From Alphaproteobacteria bacterium (GTDB taxonomy: Bacteria; Pseudomonadota; Alphaproteobacteria; SP197): DNA of 8,012 bases. The position numbers and the translations under genes were made by a program. The stretch's first letter is position 1. Every line of letters starts with the position of its first letter. The notes under the pieces are model-generated. The model saw nothing but the letters and a program-made list of their open reading frames with translations, searched no databases and was not told the origin of the DNA. The stretch spans positions 1 to 8,012 of the forward strand of contig JAJEBJ010000326.1 of assembly GCA_022822575.1 (NCBI GenBank). The letters are read 5' to 3'. Shown piece after piece: positions 1 to 5,188 of this stretch.

Positions 1-519
1 GTCGGGCCGGCCATCTTCACCGCGCCTGAGCCAGGCCATTTCCGGTTCACAACCATGCCGAAGGTGGAGTCCGTCATGATCGGCCATGAATTGCTGGTGG
101 ACGCGCCGCAGGTTGCCGCGGCAGTCCTCCTCCATGAAGGCGCCCGGATTGTCTCCCTCTTCGCGGGCATGGAAGACCGTGCAGTAGACGCGCGCGGCTT
201 CCCTGTTCCACGGCAACTGGCAGAACGTCTCGGGATCGGGGATCGCCACCAGTTCATGGGCGTTGGCGGGAAATCCGAGAAGGTTTCCCGAGCGGTCGGG
301 AAGGACGTTGGTGAGGCCGCCGTACCACGTCTGGATCCCCCTGGCGGCCATGGATTCCCAGTGTGGTGCCGGCACGGCCTTGCCCATGATGCGTCCGGTA
401 ATCGAAATGTACTGGTAGTAGATGAAGCGCACACCCATTTCGTCGATCTTTGCCCGGACCTCCCGGATCCGCTCATCGCGTCCGGGGGTTCCGACATGGC
501 GTTCAATGTCCGTGGTCAT
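1..519 (-). CDS. Glutamine-synthetase-family ligase, N-terminal part (cut by window edge)
   Basis: The visible 173 residues match the N-terminal half of a glutamine-synthetase-family enzyme. Such enzymes use ATP to join an amine or ammonia to the gamma-carboxyl of glutamate or a similar acid, in the cytoplasm. Residues 29-53 form the beta-grasp strand pair (VRFIYYQYISITGRIMGKAV then PAPH). The section DPETFCQLPW (95-104) with the following ARVYC is the family's conserved D-x-T-x3-LPW block. HGCEPEMAWL (155-164) holds the first metal-binding acidic residues (E158, E160). The grasp loop carries YQYIS where housekeeping enzymes carry an FVD-type sequence, so this is a divergent member, perhaps a gamma-glutamylamide synthetase, rather than the main GlnA. 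ATG at 519 is preferred over the in-frame ATG at 525 because a GGGAGA box lies at proper distance only from 519. The rest of the gene, including the ATP site, lies beyond the window. Confidence 0.82.
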   Translation of the reverse strand, partial: MTTDIERHVGTPGRDERIREVRAKIDEMGVRFIYYQYISITGRIMGKAVPAPHWESMAARGIQTWYGGLTNVLPDRSGNLLGFPANAHELVAIPDPETFCQLPWNREAARVYCTVFHAREEGDNPGAFMEEDCRGNLRRVHQQFMADHDGLHLRHGCEPEMAWLRRGEDGRPD

Positions 520-682
520 CCCCATCGTCTCCCATCACTGTGACGGCCGGCTACTCGACTTCCCGCGCCTGTGGTGCTAATCAGCTGATACAACGTAGTT
601 ATTTCTTTTCGTTTCTGCAACTATGGACGGAAAGACGATGCCTTTCTTCCCCCAATGTCACAGAACGCCGGAGGAAACAATC
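520..682. other. Divergent intergenic region with a 10-bp palindrome
   Basis: This 163-bp stretch separates the minus-strand ligase gene from the plus-strand integrase remnant. It contains a perfect palindrome, ATCAGCTGAT, at 580-589, followed by an A/T-rich patch around 591-617. The position suits an operator or promoter, but I see no convincing -35/-10 pair on either strand. No tRNA end or clear attachment-site repeat was found here. Confidence 0.3.
528..533 (-). promoter_or_regulatory. Ribosome binding site of the ligase gene
   Basis: GGGAGA on the minus strand lies 8 nt upstream of the ATG at 519 and only 2 nt from the in-frame ATG at 525. This decides for 519 as the start. Confidence 0.55.
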
Positions 683-1369
683 ATGACCACGCTGCGCCGG
701 ATCGATACGCTCAAGCCACGGAAGGTCATCCTCGATGTGCGCGATACCGAACTGAGGAGCTTTGGCATCCTCATCATGCCCTCGGGCGCCAGACGCTGCT
801 TCATTCATTCTCAGAACGAGGGCCGGAGCATCTGGAAGACCCCGGCATCGTGACCGTGGCGCAGGTGCCTCAACGGGCCCGCGCAATGCCGGCGGCGTAC
901 CGGAACGGAGACTCTGCGGATCCCGGTATGGAAGGGGATACACTCTTCGAGACTGTCGCACAGGAAGTCTTCGTCCACTACGAACGGCTCTGGAAGCCTG
1001 GCGCCCTCAAGGCCAAGCGGACCTATCTTCACAGGGATGCTGCCCTGCTTCGCGCCCCGCATGATGAGCGCCATCTCCCGGCAGGACGTCGCAGCCTGGT
1101 TCGGGTCCCTCCATGCGACGCTCGCGGCGACAAACCGATCCGCACCGATCCTTTCCGTCATCATGCGGAAGGCCGAATCATGGGGCTGCGGACCGGAGAA
1201 CAGCAACCCTTGTGCCGGTATCCACCGCTACCGCGAGACCAGACGCGAACGGTTCCTCCTGCCGGAGGAGTACCGCAGTCTTACAGCTGTTCTAGCGCGC
1301 CTCCAATCGAGACATCTGTTGCATGCCGCTCCCGTGAAGTTGCTTCTCCTGACAGGCTGCCGCACATCG
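683..1369 (+). pseudogene. Tyrosine-recombinase (phage-type integrase) remnant, frameshifted and truncated
   Basis: Three consecutive frame segments together read as the N-terminal and core-binding parts of a P4-like integrase. Segment one (683 to about 840) starts at ATG 683 after a strong GGAGG at 670-674 and reads TLKPRKVILDVRDTEL then GARRCFIHSQ, the DUF4102-like N-terminal domain. Segment two is in the next frame (about 841-1035): GIVTVAQVPQRARAM then LFETVAQEVFVHYERLWKP. Segment three returns to the first frame (from about 1037): ISRQDVAAWFGSLHAT, SAPILSVIMRKAESWG, SNPCAGIHRYR and KLLLLTGCR. The Arg of TGCR (1361-1363) is the box-I catalytic Arg. Homology stops two codons later, so the His, second Arg and Tyr nucleophile are missing. 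Two frameshifts plus loss of the catalytic half mean it is dead. It probably integrated the island between the ligase and the reductase genes. Confidence 0.85.
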
Positions 1370-1879
1370 TTTCAGCAACTCCGCTGCAGGCTCATTCGTC
1401 GGGTCCTGCTCGACCAGCGTTTCTCGCACGGCGATGTCGAGGTTGAGGCGGCGCAGGAAGTTGACGGCATCCGGCGCGCCGGATACCGGTCGCAGAGTGA
1501 GAGCAGGCGCTGTCCGTTCATGCGTTGCGTCAGGAGGCCCCAACTCGGTAAGCAGTGCGCTTACGGTCCGGAGGAATTCCGGCAGATCGTGGTTGGCGTA
1601 GGACCATACGCGCTCCGGGATCACCCGATCATAGCCGTGGCTCAAGAGGTTGCGGAAATCCACGATTCGGCGTAGCCGCGGAATGCGTTGGGCAATCTCA
1701 CCATGGTCTCCATGTAGGCGGTTCAGCGCCTCGCCGATAATCTCGAACTTGCGTTCGACCGCAGCTTGAATCAGACCGTCCCGCAGGTAGTCTTAGCGAG
1801 TCACGCCTTCTGTGAAGCGCGCGATATCTGCGCCGGCCTGTTCGATGTCGGCCAGCAACACGCGAGGGTCACGATGCAT
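1292..1879 (-). pseudogene. hepT: HEPN toxin HepT (DUF86), inactivated by in-frame stop
   Basis: From ATG 1879 the frame reads LLADIEQAGADIARFTEGVTR, then a TAA at 1793-1795 (codon 29), then DYLRDGLIQAAVERKFEIIG and EALNRL, which is the standard HepT sequence with one codon turned into a stop. A Glu codon GAA to TAA would need only one change. Downstream, FRNLLSHGYD gives R76, H81 and Y83, the R-x4-H-x-Y motif: Arg and His form the RNase centre, and the Tyr is the residue MntA adenylylates in studied pairs. HEPN homology ends near 1540. The frame then continues through a foreign tail to a TAG at 1292-1294, overlapping the integrase remnant on the other strand. No good restart lies just after the TAA, so active toxin is unlikely. 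The ATG overlaps the 3' end of mntA, the usual arrangement for this pair. Confidence 0.82.
1387..1450 (-). other. TPR-like fragment fused in frame to the hepT remnant
   Basis: Past the HEPN domain the minus-strand frame runs on through LDIAVRETLVEQDPTNEP. This resembles the helix-turn of TPR repeats of the kind RERLVxxDPxN. The match covers only about 20 residues and lies between the end of hepT homology (near 1540) and the integrase breakpoint (near 1369), so it would be a scrap of a third gene captured by recombination. The resemblance is from memory of the family pattern and may be chance. Confidence 0.25.
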
Positions 1880-2179
1880 AGATCAGTTCGCGTGACCGGT
1901 CGATGGCTGCGCGCAGATACGGGTTGCGGACCGCTCGGTCTCGACCAGATCGACGGATCGGCCGAGCGCGCCACGCAAGGCATCCCTGAAATCGAAATAA
2001 CGGTCGAGAGTCGCCGGGGCGCTCCTGATATCGAACTCCACCAGAAAGTCCGCATCGCTGGAGTCTGGATCGAAGTCCACACCCCGGGCCGCCGAGCCGA
2101 ACACCTCAAGCCGGATCACACCATGGCTGCGGCAAATTTCCGCAAGTTCTTCTTTCCTGTCAGCAATGGCAGCGTGCAT
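1869..2179 (-). pseudogene. mntA: MNT-domain antitoxin MntA, 3' frameshift
   Basis: This is a minimal nucleotidyltransferase that neutralises HepT by adding AMP groups to it. Residues 28-29 (GS of VFGSAARG) and D42/D44 (SDADFLVEF) form the GS-x12-D-x-D metal and nucleotide site, and D77 (SVDLVE) is the third acidic residue. After codon 82 (GAG, 1934-1936) the reading frame goes astray, giving RSATRICAQ and a TGA at 1883-1885. Shifting by one base at that point gives AVRNPYLRAAIDRSRELIYAS and TGA at 1869-1871, the expected family C-terminus, which overlaps the hepT ATG by 11 nt. Loss of one G from GAGGCG would explain it. The catalytic core is intact but the last helix is lost, so activity is doubtful. 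The start is ATG 2179, not GTG 2185, because GAGGAG lies 5 nt before the ATG. Confidence 0.85.
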
Positions 2180-2184
2180 GGTCA

Positions 2185-2190
2185 CTCCTC
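2185..2190 (-). promoter_or_regulatory. Ribosome binding site of mntA
   Basis: GAGGAG on the minus strand sits 5 nt upstream of ATG 2179. It directly abuts the alternative GTG at 2185, which rules that start out. Confidence 0.6.
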
Positions 2191-2255
2191 TGGTTGCGGC
2201 GGCAATCGATGCCGGTTCTCGACGTCATCGCAGCAGAGCCTCCGACAGATTCTCT

Positions 2256-2259
2256 TTAG
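2256..2259. repeat. Target-site duplication, left copy (TTAG)
   Basis: TTAG lies immediately outside the left inverted repeat and matches 4280-4283. On its own a 4-bp match is weak; together with the 14-bp inverted repeat it is convincing. Confidence 0.65.
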
Positions 2260-2273
2260 CCGGAACTTCATCG
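2260..2273 (+). repeat. Left terminal inverted repeat of the IS
   Basis: CCGGAACTTCATCG matches the reverse complement of 4266-4279 over all 14 bases. The match then continues inward with small gaps. Confidence 0.8.
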
Positions 2274-2341
2274 GCTCACAAGTGGCCGAGTGTCTCCCAA
2301 CGTCCTGATTTGACGTCATTGTTGGTCTGAGAGTCTTGTTT

Positions 2342-4093
2342 TCAATCTGTCACGTTTATGGGAACAGTGCGGTCGGGGTTGACCTCCAGGAGTTCAAAGG
2401 AACGGTTCTGCAGACGGGGCCGCCACGTGACGATGGTCGTGCGTTCGTGGCCGGCGCCAGGCAGGCGGATGACGTTGACGACGACGCTGGCCAGATCGTC
2501 GATGAGGGCGCGGAAACTCTGCACTGGCAGACCGTCGGGAGTCTCCCTTGCCTGCGCCTTGCGCTTGGCCGAGGGCGAGACCTGAGGCTTCTCCACCGGC
2601 GTCGTGCGCTGGCGGCGGGCCGTCTCGCGGTCATCGTCCTCGAAGAACAGTGGCGCGAGGCGCCGGCGCATGTGCCATTCCACGTAGTAAGCCAGCATGC
2701 ACAGGAACACGTGACCGCGGACATGGTCGGTGGTGTAGACGTAAACCGGCCGGATCTTCAGATCGCTCTTGGCGACGCGGAAGGCGCGCTCCACGGCGGC
2801 AAGGCTCTTGTAGGCCTCGACAGCGGCATCGGGGGCGATGTCCTCAAGGCTGGTGCGGATGACATAGATCCCGTCGAGGCGGGCCTCCCGGTCGATCTTC
2901 TCCTGACGCCGGCTCCAGGTGAAGGAGGTGTCGGTGATGGTGATGGCGAAGTGCTTCTCGACCTTGCGGCGGTTGGCCTCGCGACCCACCCGGTGGCCGA
3001 TCCTCGCGGCTCCTTTGAGGGTTCCGGCGCGGACCGATGCGGCGATCGCCTCCAGCACCTCCTCGGTGGCCCGCAGCAGGTTCTCGCGCGTGCGCCGGCG
3101 GTCATCGCGAAGACGCGGGTTGAGGCACACCATGAGCCTCTCCCCGGGGAAGTCGGGACTGGTGATCTCGGCCACCTGGTCCGCCACCAGGGCCTCCGGC
3201 GAGAGCGCCGGCTCGGTCCCGCTGCTCAGCCGCCGCAGGTCGGCCGTCTTCAGGGCCGAGACCCAGGCCAGGCCCGCCGGCTCGAGGTCCTCGCGAATGC
3301 GCGCCGTGGTGATCATGCCGCGGTCCCCCACCAGGGCCACACGGGCCATGGAGAAGCGCTGGCGGATCCTCGCCACCTGGGAGGCCAGGGTCGCCGGGTC
3401 CCCGGTGTTGCCGGCAAACACCTCCACCGCAATGGGACACCCCCCGGAACTGCACAACAGACCGAACACCACCTGCTGCTTGCCCCGCTTGCCGTCACGG
3501 TTGTGACCGAAGGCGGCCAGGGGGCACATCCGACCCTCGACGTAGGAACTCGACACGTCGTAGAGGATCAAGGTCGCATCCTCCAGGTGGCGCCGCGCCA
3601 GGACCCGCTCGATCCAGCGCTGGCGTCCGAGCAGCCAGTCGAGCATGGCCAGCATCTCGTTGCCGCTGACAGGCCCCAGGGAGAGCAAGGGCCCGAGACT
3701 GCTGGTGGCGGTCTCCGGCGACAGCCGCCGGGCGGTGGCAAGCTTGGAGTCCGGGTTCAGCACCCGGGCGACGACGGCGGCCAGGGCGAGCTGGCGCTGG
3801 CGGCTTTCATGGCGGTGCAGCAGGCGTTCGAAGCCGAGCCGGCGGCAGGTGCCGAGCACGGCCATGACATGGCCGTGGGCCAGCGAGCGCTCGACGGTCA
3901 TCAGATCGCCGATCTCGCCGACGGCGACGCCGCCCTTGAGGACGGTGCGGAAGCCCTCGACGACATGATCGGGGAGCATGGAGAGGTTGGCGATGGTCTT
4001 CTTGCGGATTCGGGATCCCTCGCGCCAGGCCTGCCGGAGGAGTACGGCGGGTTTGCCGGCCTGGTTGGGGACGCGTTCGATGTTGAAGGCCAT
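2342..4093 (-). CDS. IS1634-type DDE transposase
   Basis: This 583-residue protein catalyses cut-and-paste movement of the surrounding element. Its sequence is typical of the IS1634 branch of the IS4-like DDE transposases. The N-terminus reads NIERVPNQ and QAWREGSRIRKKTIANL, the usual start of this group. ILYDVSSSYVEG holds the first catalytic Asp (D179), CPLAAFGHNRDGKRGKQQ is the group's signature loop, ALVGDRGM holds the second Asp (D257), and YKSLAAVERAFRVAKSDLK (428-446) holds the catalytic Glu (E435) with K442 at the expected spacing. No frameshift or stop is seen and the length is normal for the family, so the enzyme is probably active. The start codon has only a weak upstream purine box. 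The C-terminus ends in VPINVTD, close to the left end of the element. Confidence 0.95.
   Translation of the reverse strand: MAFNIERVPNQAGKPAVLLRQAWREGSRIRKKTIANLSMLPDHVVEGFRTVLKGGVAVGEIGDLMTVERSLAHGHVMAVLGTCRRLGFERLLHRHESRQRQLALAAVVARVLNPDSKLATARRLSPETATSSLGPLLSLGPVSGNEMLAMLDWLLGRQRWIERVLARRHLEDATLILYDVSSSYVEGRMCPLAAFGHNRDGKRGKQQVVFGLLCSSGGCPIAVEVFAGNTGDPATLASQVARIRQRFSMARVALVGDRGMITTARIREDLEPAGLAWVSALKTADLRRLSSGTEPALSPEALVADQVAEITSPDFPGERLMVCLNPRLRDDRRRTRENLLRATEEVLEAIAASVRAGTLKGAARIGHRVGREANRRKVEKHFAITITDTSFTWSRRQEKIDREARLDGIYVIRTSLEDIAPDAAVEAYKSLAAVERAFRVAKSDLKIRPVYVYTTDHVRGHVFLCMLAYYVEWHMRRRLAPLFFEDDDRETARRQRTTPVEKPQVSPSAKRKAQARETPDGLPVQSFRALIDDLASVVVNVIRLPGAGHERTTIVTWRPRLQNRSFELLEVNPDRTVPINVTD
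2356..2366 (+). repeat. 11-bp subterminal repeat, copy 1
   Basis: TTATGGGAACA, read on the plus strand. It lies inside the 3' end of the transposase gene, where it encodes the residues VPI. Confidence 0.6.
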
Positions 4094-4103
4094 GGGGCAC
4101 TCG

Positions 4104-4114
4104 TTATGGGAACA
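4104..4114 (+). repeat. 11-bp subterminal repeat, copy 2
   Basis: TTATGGGAACA in the same orientation as the other two copies. It lies in the transposase leader, 10 bp upstream of its ATG. Confidence 0.6.
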
Positions 4115-4124
4115 TCACACAGAC

Positions 4125-4151
4125 ACTATATCCCCACATATCGCATGTCAA
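4125..4151 (-). promoter_or_regulatory. Candidate transposase promoter
   Basis: On the minus strand a perfect TTGACA (4146-4151) is followed after 15 bp by TATAGT (4125-4130). The spacer is 2 bp shorter than ideal. The transcript would begin near 4118, about 25 nt before the ATG, and its leader would carry one copy of the GTTCCCATAA repeat. Confidence 0.5.
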
Positions 4152-4183
4152 CACCCTTTCAGCCCCAACATGTCCTCTCACCA

Positions 4184-4194
4184 TTATGGGAACA
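4184..4194 (+). repeat. 11-bp subterminal repeat, copy 3
   Basis: TTATGGGAACA lies exactly 80 bp from copy 2 and upstream of the candidate promoter. The spacing and shared orientation suggest a protein-binding site, for example for the transposase. Confidence 0.6.
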
Positions 4195-4265
4195 CTCTGC
4201 CAGTCTGCACACCCCCATTCACGCCGAATGCACAACCAATTCAGCGAGTTGGGTCAGTTGAGCGT

Positions 4266-4279
4266 CGATGAAGTTCCGG
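4266..4279 (-). repeat. Right terminal inverted repeat of the IS
   Basis: Reads CCGGAACTTCATCG on the minus strand, identical to the left end. It is followed inward by ACGCTCAACTGACC, comparable to GCTCACAAGTGGCC at the left. Confidence 0.8.
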
Positions 4280-4283
4280 TTAG
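4280..4283. repeat. Target-site duplication, right copy (TTAG)
   Basis: TTAG lies immediately outside the right inverted repeat. Read on the minus strand it supplies the TAA stop codon of the DUF5615 gene. Confidence 0.65.
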
Positions 4284-4591
4284 CCGGCAAGCCTGGTGCC
4301 AGTCAACGCATCGAGCGGTGTGGCTCCAATCCGCAAGACATGTTCGCGGGACTGGTTGCTTGGGCGAAATACGACGAGTCCGGGATAGGCGTCGGGTGGG
4401 TAGGACCGGATGTCCGCGAAATCCATGTCGAGCGTCGCGATCGCCCGACCCTCCCGAGTACAGACCGATGCGATGTCCGAGTCCTTTGCACCTGCGAGGT
4501 TCTGGTCAAGTACTGTCACCGCGTCATGCCCAGCCTCACGGAACATGCCCGCCAACTCGACAGGCAGGTTCTCGTCCATCTTGAACTGCAC
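4280..4591 (-). CDS. DUF5615 PIN-like toxin
   Basis: This 103-residue protein belongs to the PIN-like DUF5615 family, thought to be the nuclease toxin of VapBC-like pairs. MQFKMDENLP carries the N-terminal acidic site (D6, E7, N8), GHDAVTVLD and AGAKDSDIA follow the family pattern, and ATLDMDFAD (52-60) gives D55 and D57 of the T-x-D-x-DF motif. The start is GTG 4591 with an AGGA box 8 nt upstream, and it lies 10 nt after the stop of the DUF433 gene, so the two are co-transcribed. The IS joins exactly at the TAA (4280-4282). The reconstructed uninterrupted sequence also has TAA there, so the protein is unchanged by the insertion. The C-terminus after SREHVLRI is short and unlike the longer tail usual in the family. 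Confidence 0.85.
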   Translation of the reverse strand: MQFKMDENLPVELAGMFREAGHDAVTVLDQNLAGAKDSDIASVCTREGRAIATLDMDFADIRSYPPDAYPGLVVFRPSNQSREHVLRIGATPLDALTGTRLAG

Positions 4592-4601
4592 GCCGGCGTT
4601 C

Positions 4602-4829
4602 CTATTGCTGGAGCGTCACCACTCGCTCGTTGGCCAATGCCGCGGCATAGCAGAGCGCTGCACGCACAGCCTCTCTGGAAACCGAGGGATAGCTCGCCAC
4701 GACGTCGTCGACATCCAGACCTGCGGCCAGATTGTCGAGCACGGTCGTCACCAGGACCCGGGTGCCGGAGAAACACGCCTTGCCGTGACAGATTTCGGGA
4801 TCCACGGTGATGTGGTCGCGCCAGTTCAT
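4602..4829 (-). CDS. DUF433 antitoxin
   Basis: This 75-residue protein matches the DUF433 family, the usual partner of DUF5615. ITVDPEICHGKACFSGTRV (7-25) is the hallmark N-terminal half, followed by VLDNLAAGLDVDDVVASYP (30-48) and the final helix REAVRAALCYAAALA (52-66). These proteins are small, helix-turn-helix-like and thought to bind both the toxin and the operon promoter. ATG 4829 is chosen over upstream starts because family homology begins right there and GAAGG lies 5 nt before it. The longer in-frame extension up to 4973 has no family resemblance. It is followed after 10 nt by the DUF5615 gene. No damage is visible. Confidence 0.87.
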   Translation of the reverse strand: MNWRDHITVDPEICHGKACFSGTRVLVTTVLDNLAAGLDVDDVVASYPSVSREAVRAALCYAAALANERVVTLQQ

Positions 4830-5188
4830 GAATCCTTCTCGTCCTTCATCACATTCGGCGACAAGACCGTCGACGTGAGATGTTCCCTTCAGGATCCGGA
4901 ATACGCTGACAGGCAGGCATGTCGCTGTCCATGTTATTGAACCATGAAACGTTCGGCACGTGATGCCGGCCACCCATCACATCCGGGGTCCGCGGTGCAA
5001 AGGGAGTTCGCAAGGAAACAACTGGCAGTGTGCCAAGACTGCGTCTGCACCCCGACTACAGAGCGGCATTCTGACATTTCATCTGCTCTTCGGTGCCGGG
5101 TGGACTCCGGTCGCGACTTCGCGGTCATGTCGCAACGCTGCTCCCTGCGGACGATCACATCGGGGTGTCGATCCGGTTGCGCATGTCA
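4830..5188. other. Gene-free region upstream of the DUF433/DUF5615 pair
   Basis: This stretch of 359 bp lies between the last reductase gene and the antitoxin start, and forms the right edge of the accessory block. I see no protein with a recognisable family on either strand. A short inverted repeat, TGGCA-GTG-TGCCA (5023-5035), could be an operator for the toxin-antitoxin operon. No clear -35/-10 pair or hairpin-plus-T terminator is visible after the reductase stop. Confidence 0.4.

Larger units (their letters stand above)
2260..4279 (-). mobile_element. IS1634-type insertion sequence, complete (2020 bp)
   Basis: The element contains one full-length IS1634-type transposase gene and is bounded by a 14-bp perfect inverted repeat. 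Homology continues inward as an imperfect repeat (a shared GCTCA, then AAGTGGCC versus AACTGACC), while outward homology stops sharply, as expected for IS ends. TTAG flanks both sides directly. Non-coding margins are about 82 bp beyond the transposase stop and 186 bp upstream of its start. Because the bases CCGG also follow the right-hand TTAG, an 8-bp direct repeat TTAGCCGG (2256-2263 and 4280-4287) exists, so the exact duplication length could be read as 4 to 8 bp. The element lies between two toxin-antitoxin modules and exactly at the stop codon of the DUF5615 gene. Confidence 0.82.

Noticed and set aside
55..543. Plus-strand open frame of 162 codons at the left edge
   Set aside because: The minus strand here encodes a clear glutamine-synthetase-family N-terminus that stays open to the window edge.
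655..1446. Plus-strand 263-codon frame as an intact gene
   Set aside because: Only its middle part (about 841-1035) matches integrase. The rest of the match is in another frame, so it is part of a pseudogene.
2221..2318. GACGTCAT occurring twice (2221 and 2312)
   Set aside because: One copy lies outside the IS and one inside it, with no conserved context. I regard it as chance.
2327..4203. Alternative IS ends at CTGAGAGT (2327) and ACTCTGCCAG (4194-4203)
   Set aside because: The match is short, needs a gap and has no flanking duplication. The 14-bp repeat at 2260 and 4266 with TTAG on both sides is far better.
2336..4261. Long plus-strand open frame of 641 codons across the IS
   Set aside because: It is antisense to the well-recognised transposase and has no family-like motif. 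Such long shadows are common opposite GC-rich genes.
4830..4973. N-terminal extension of the DUF433 protein up to 4973
   Set aside because: The added 48 residues have no family resemblance, and a good start with a ribosome binding site lies at 4829.
4934..5158. Minus-strand open frame of 74 codons downstream of the reductases
   Set aside because: It has no ribosome binding site or recognisable motif, and its composition is not gene-like.
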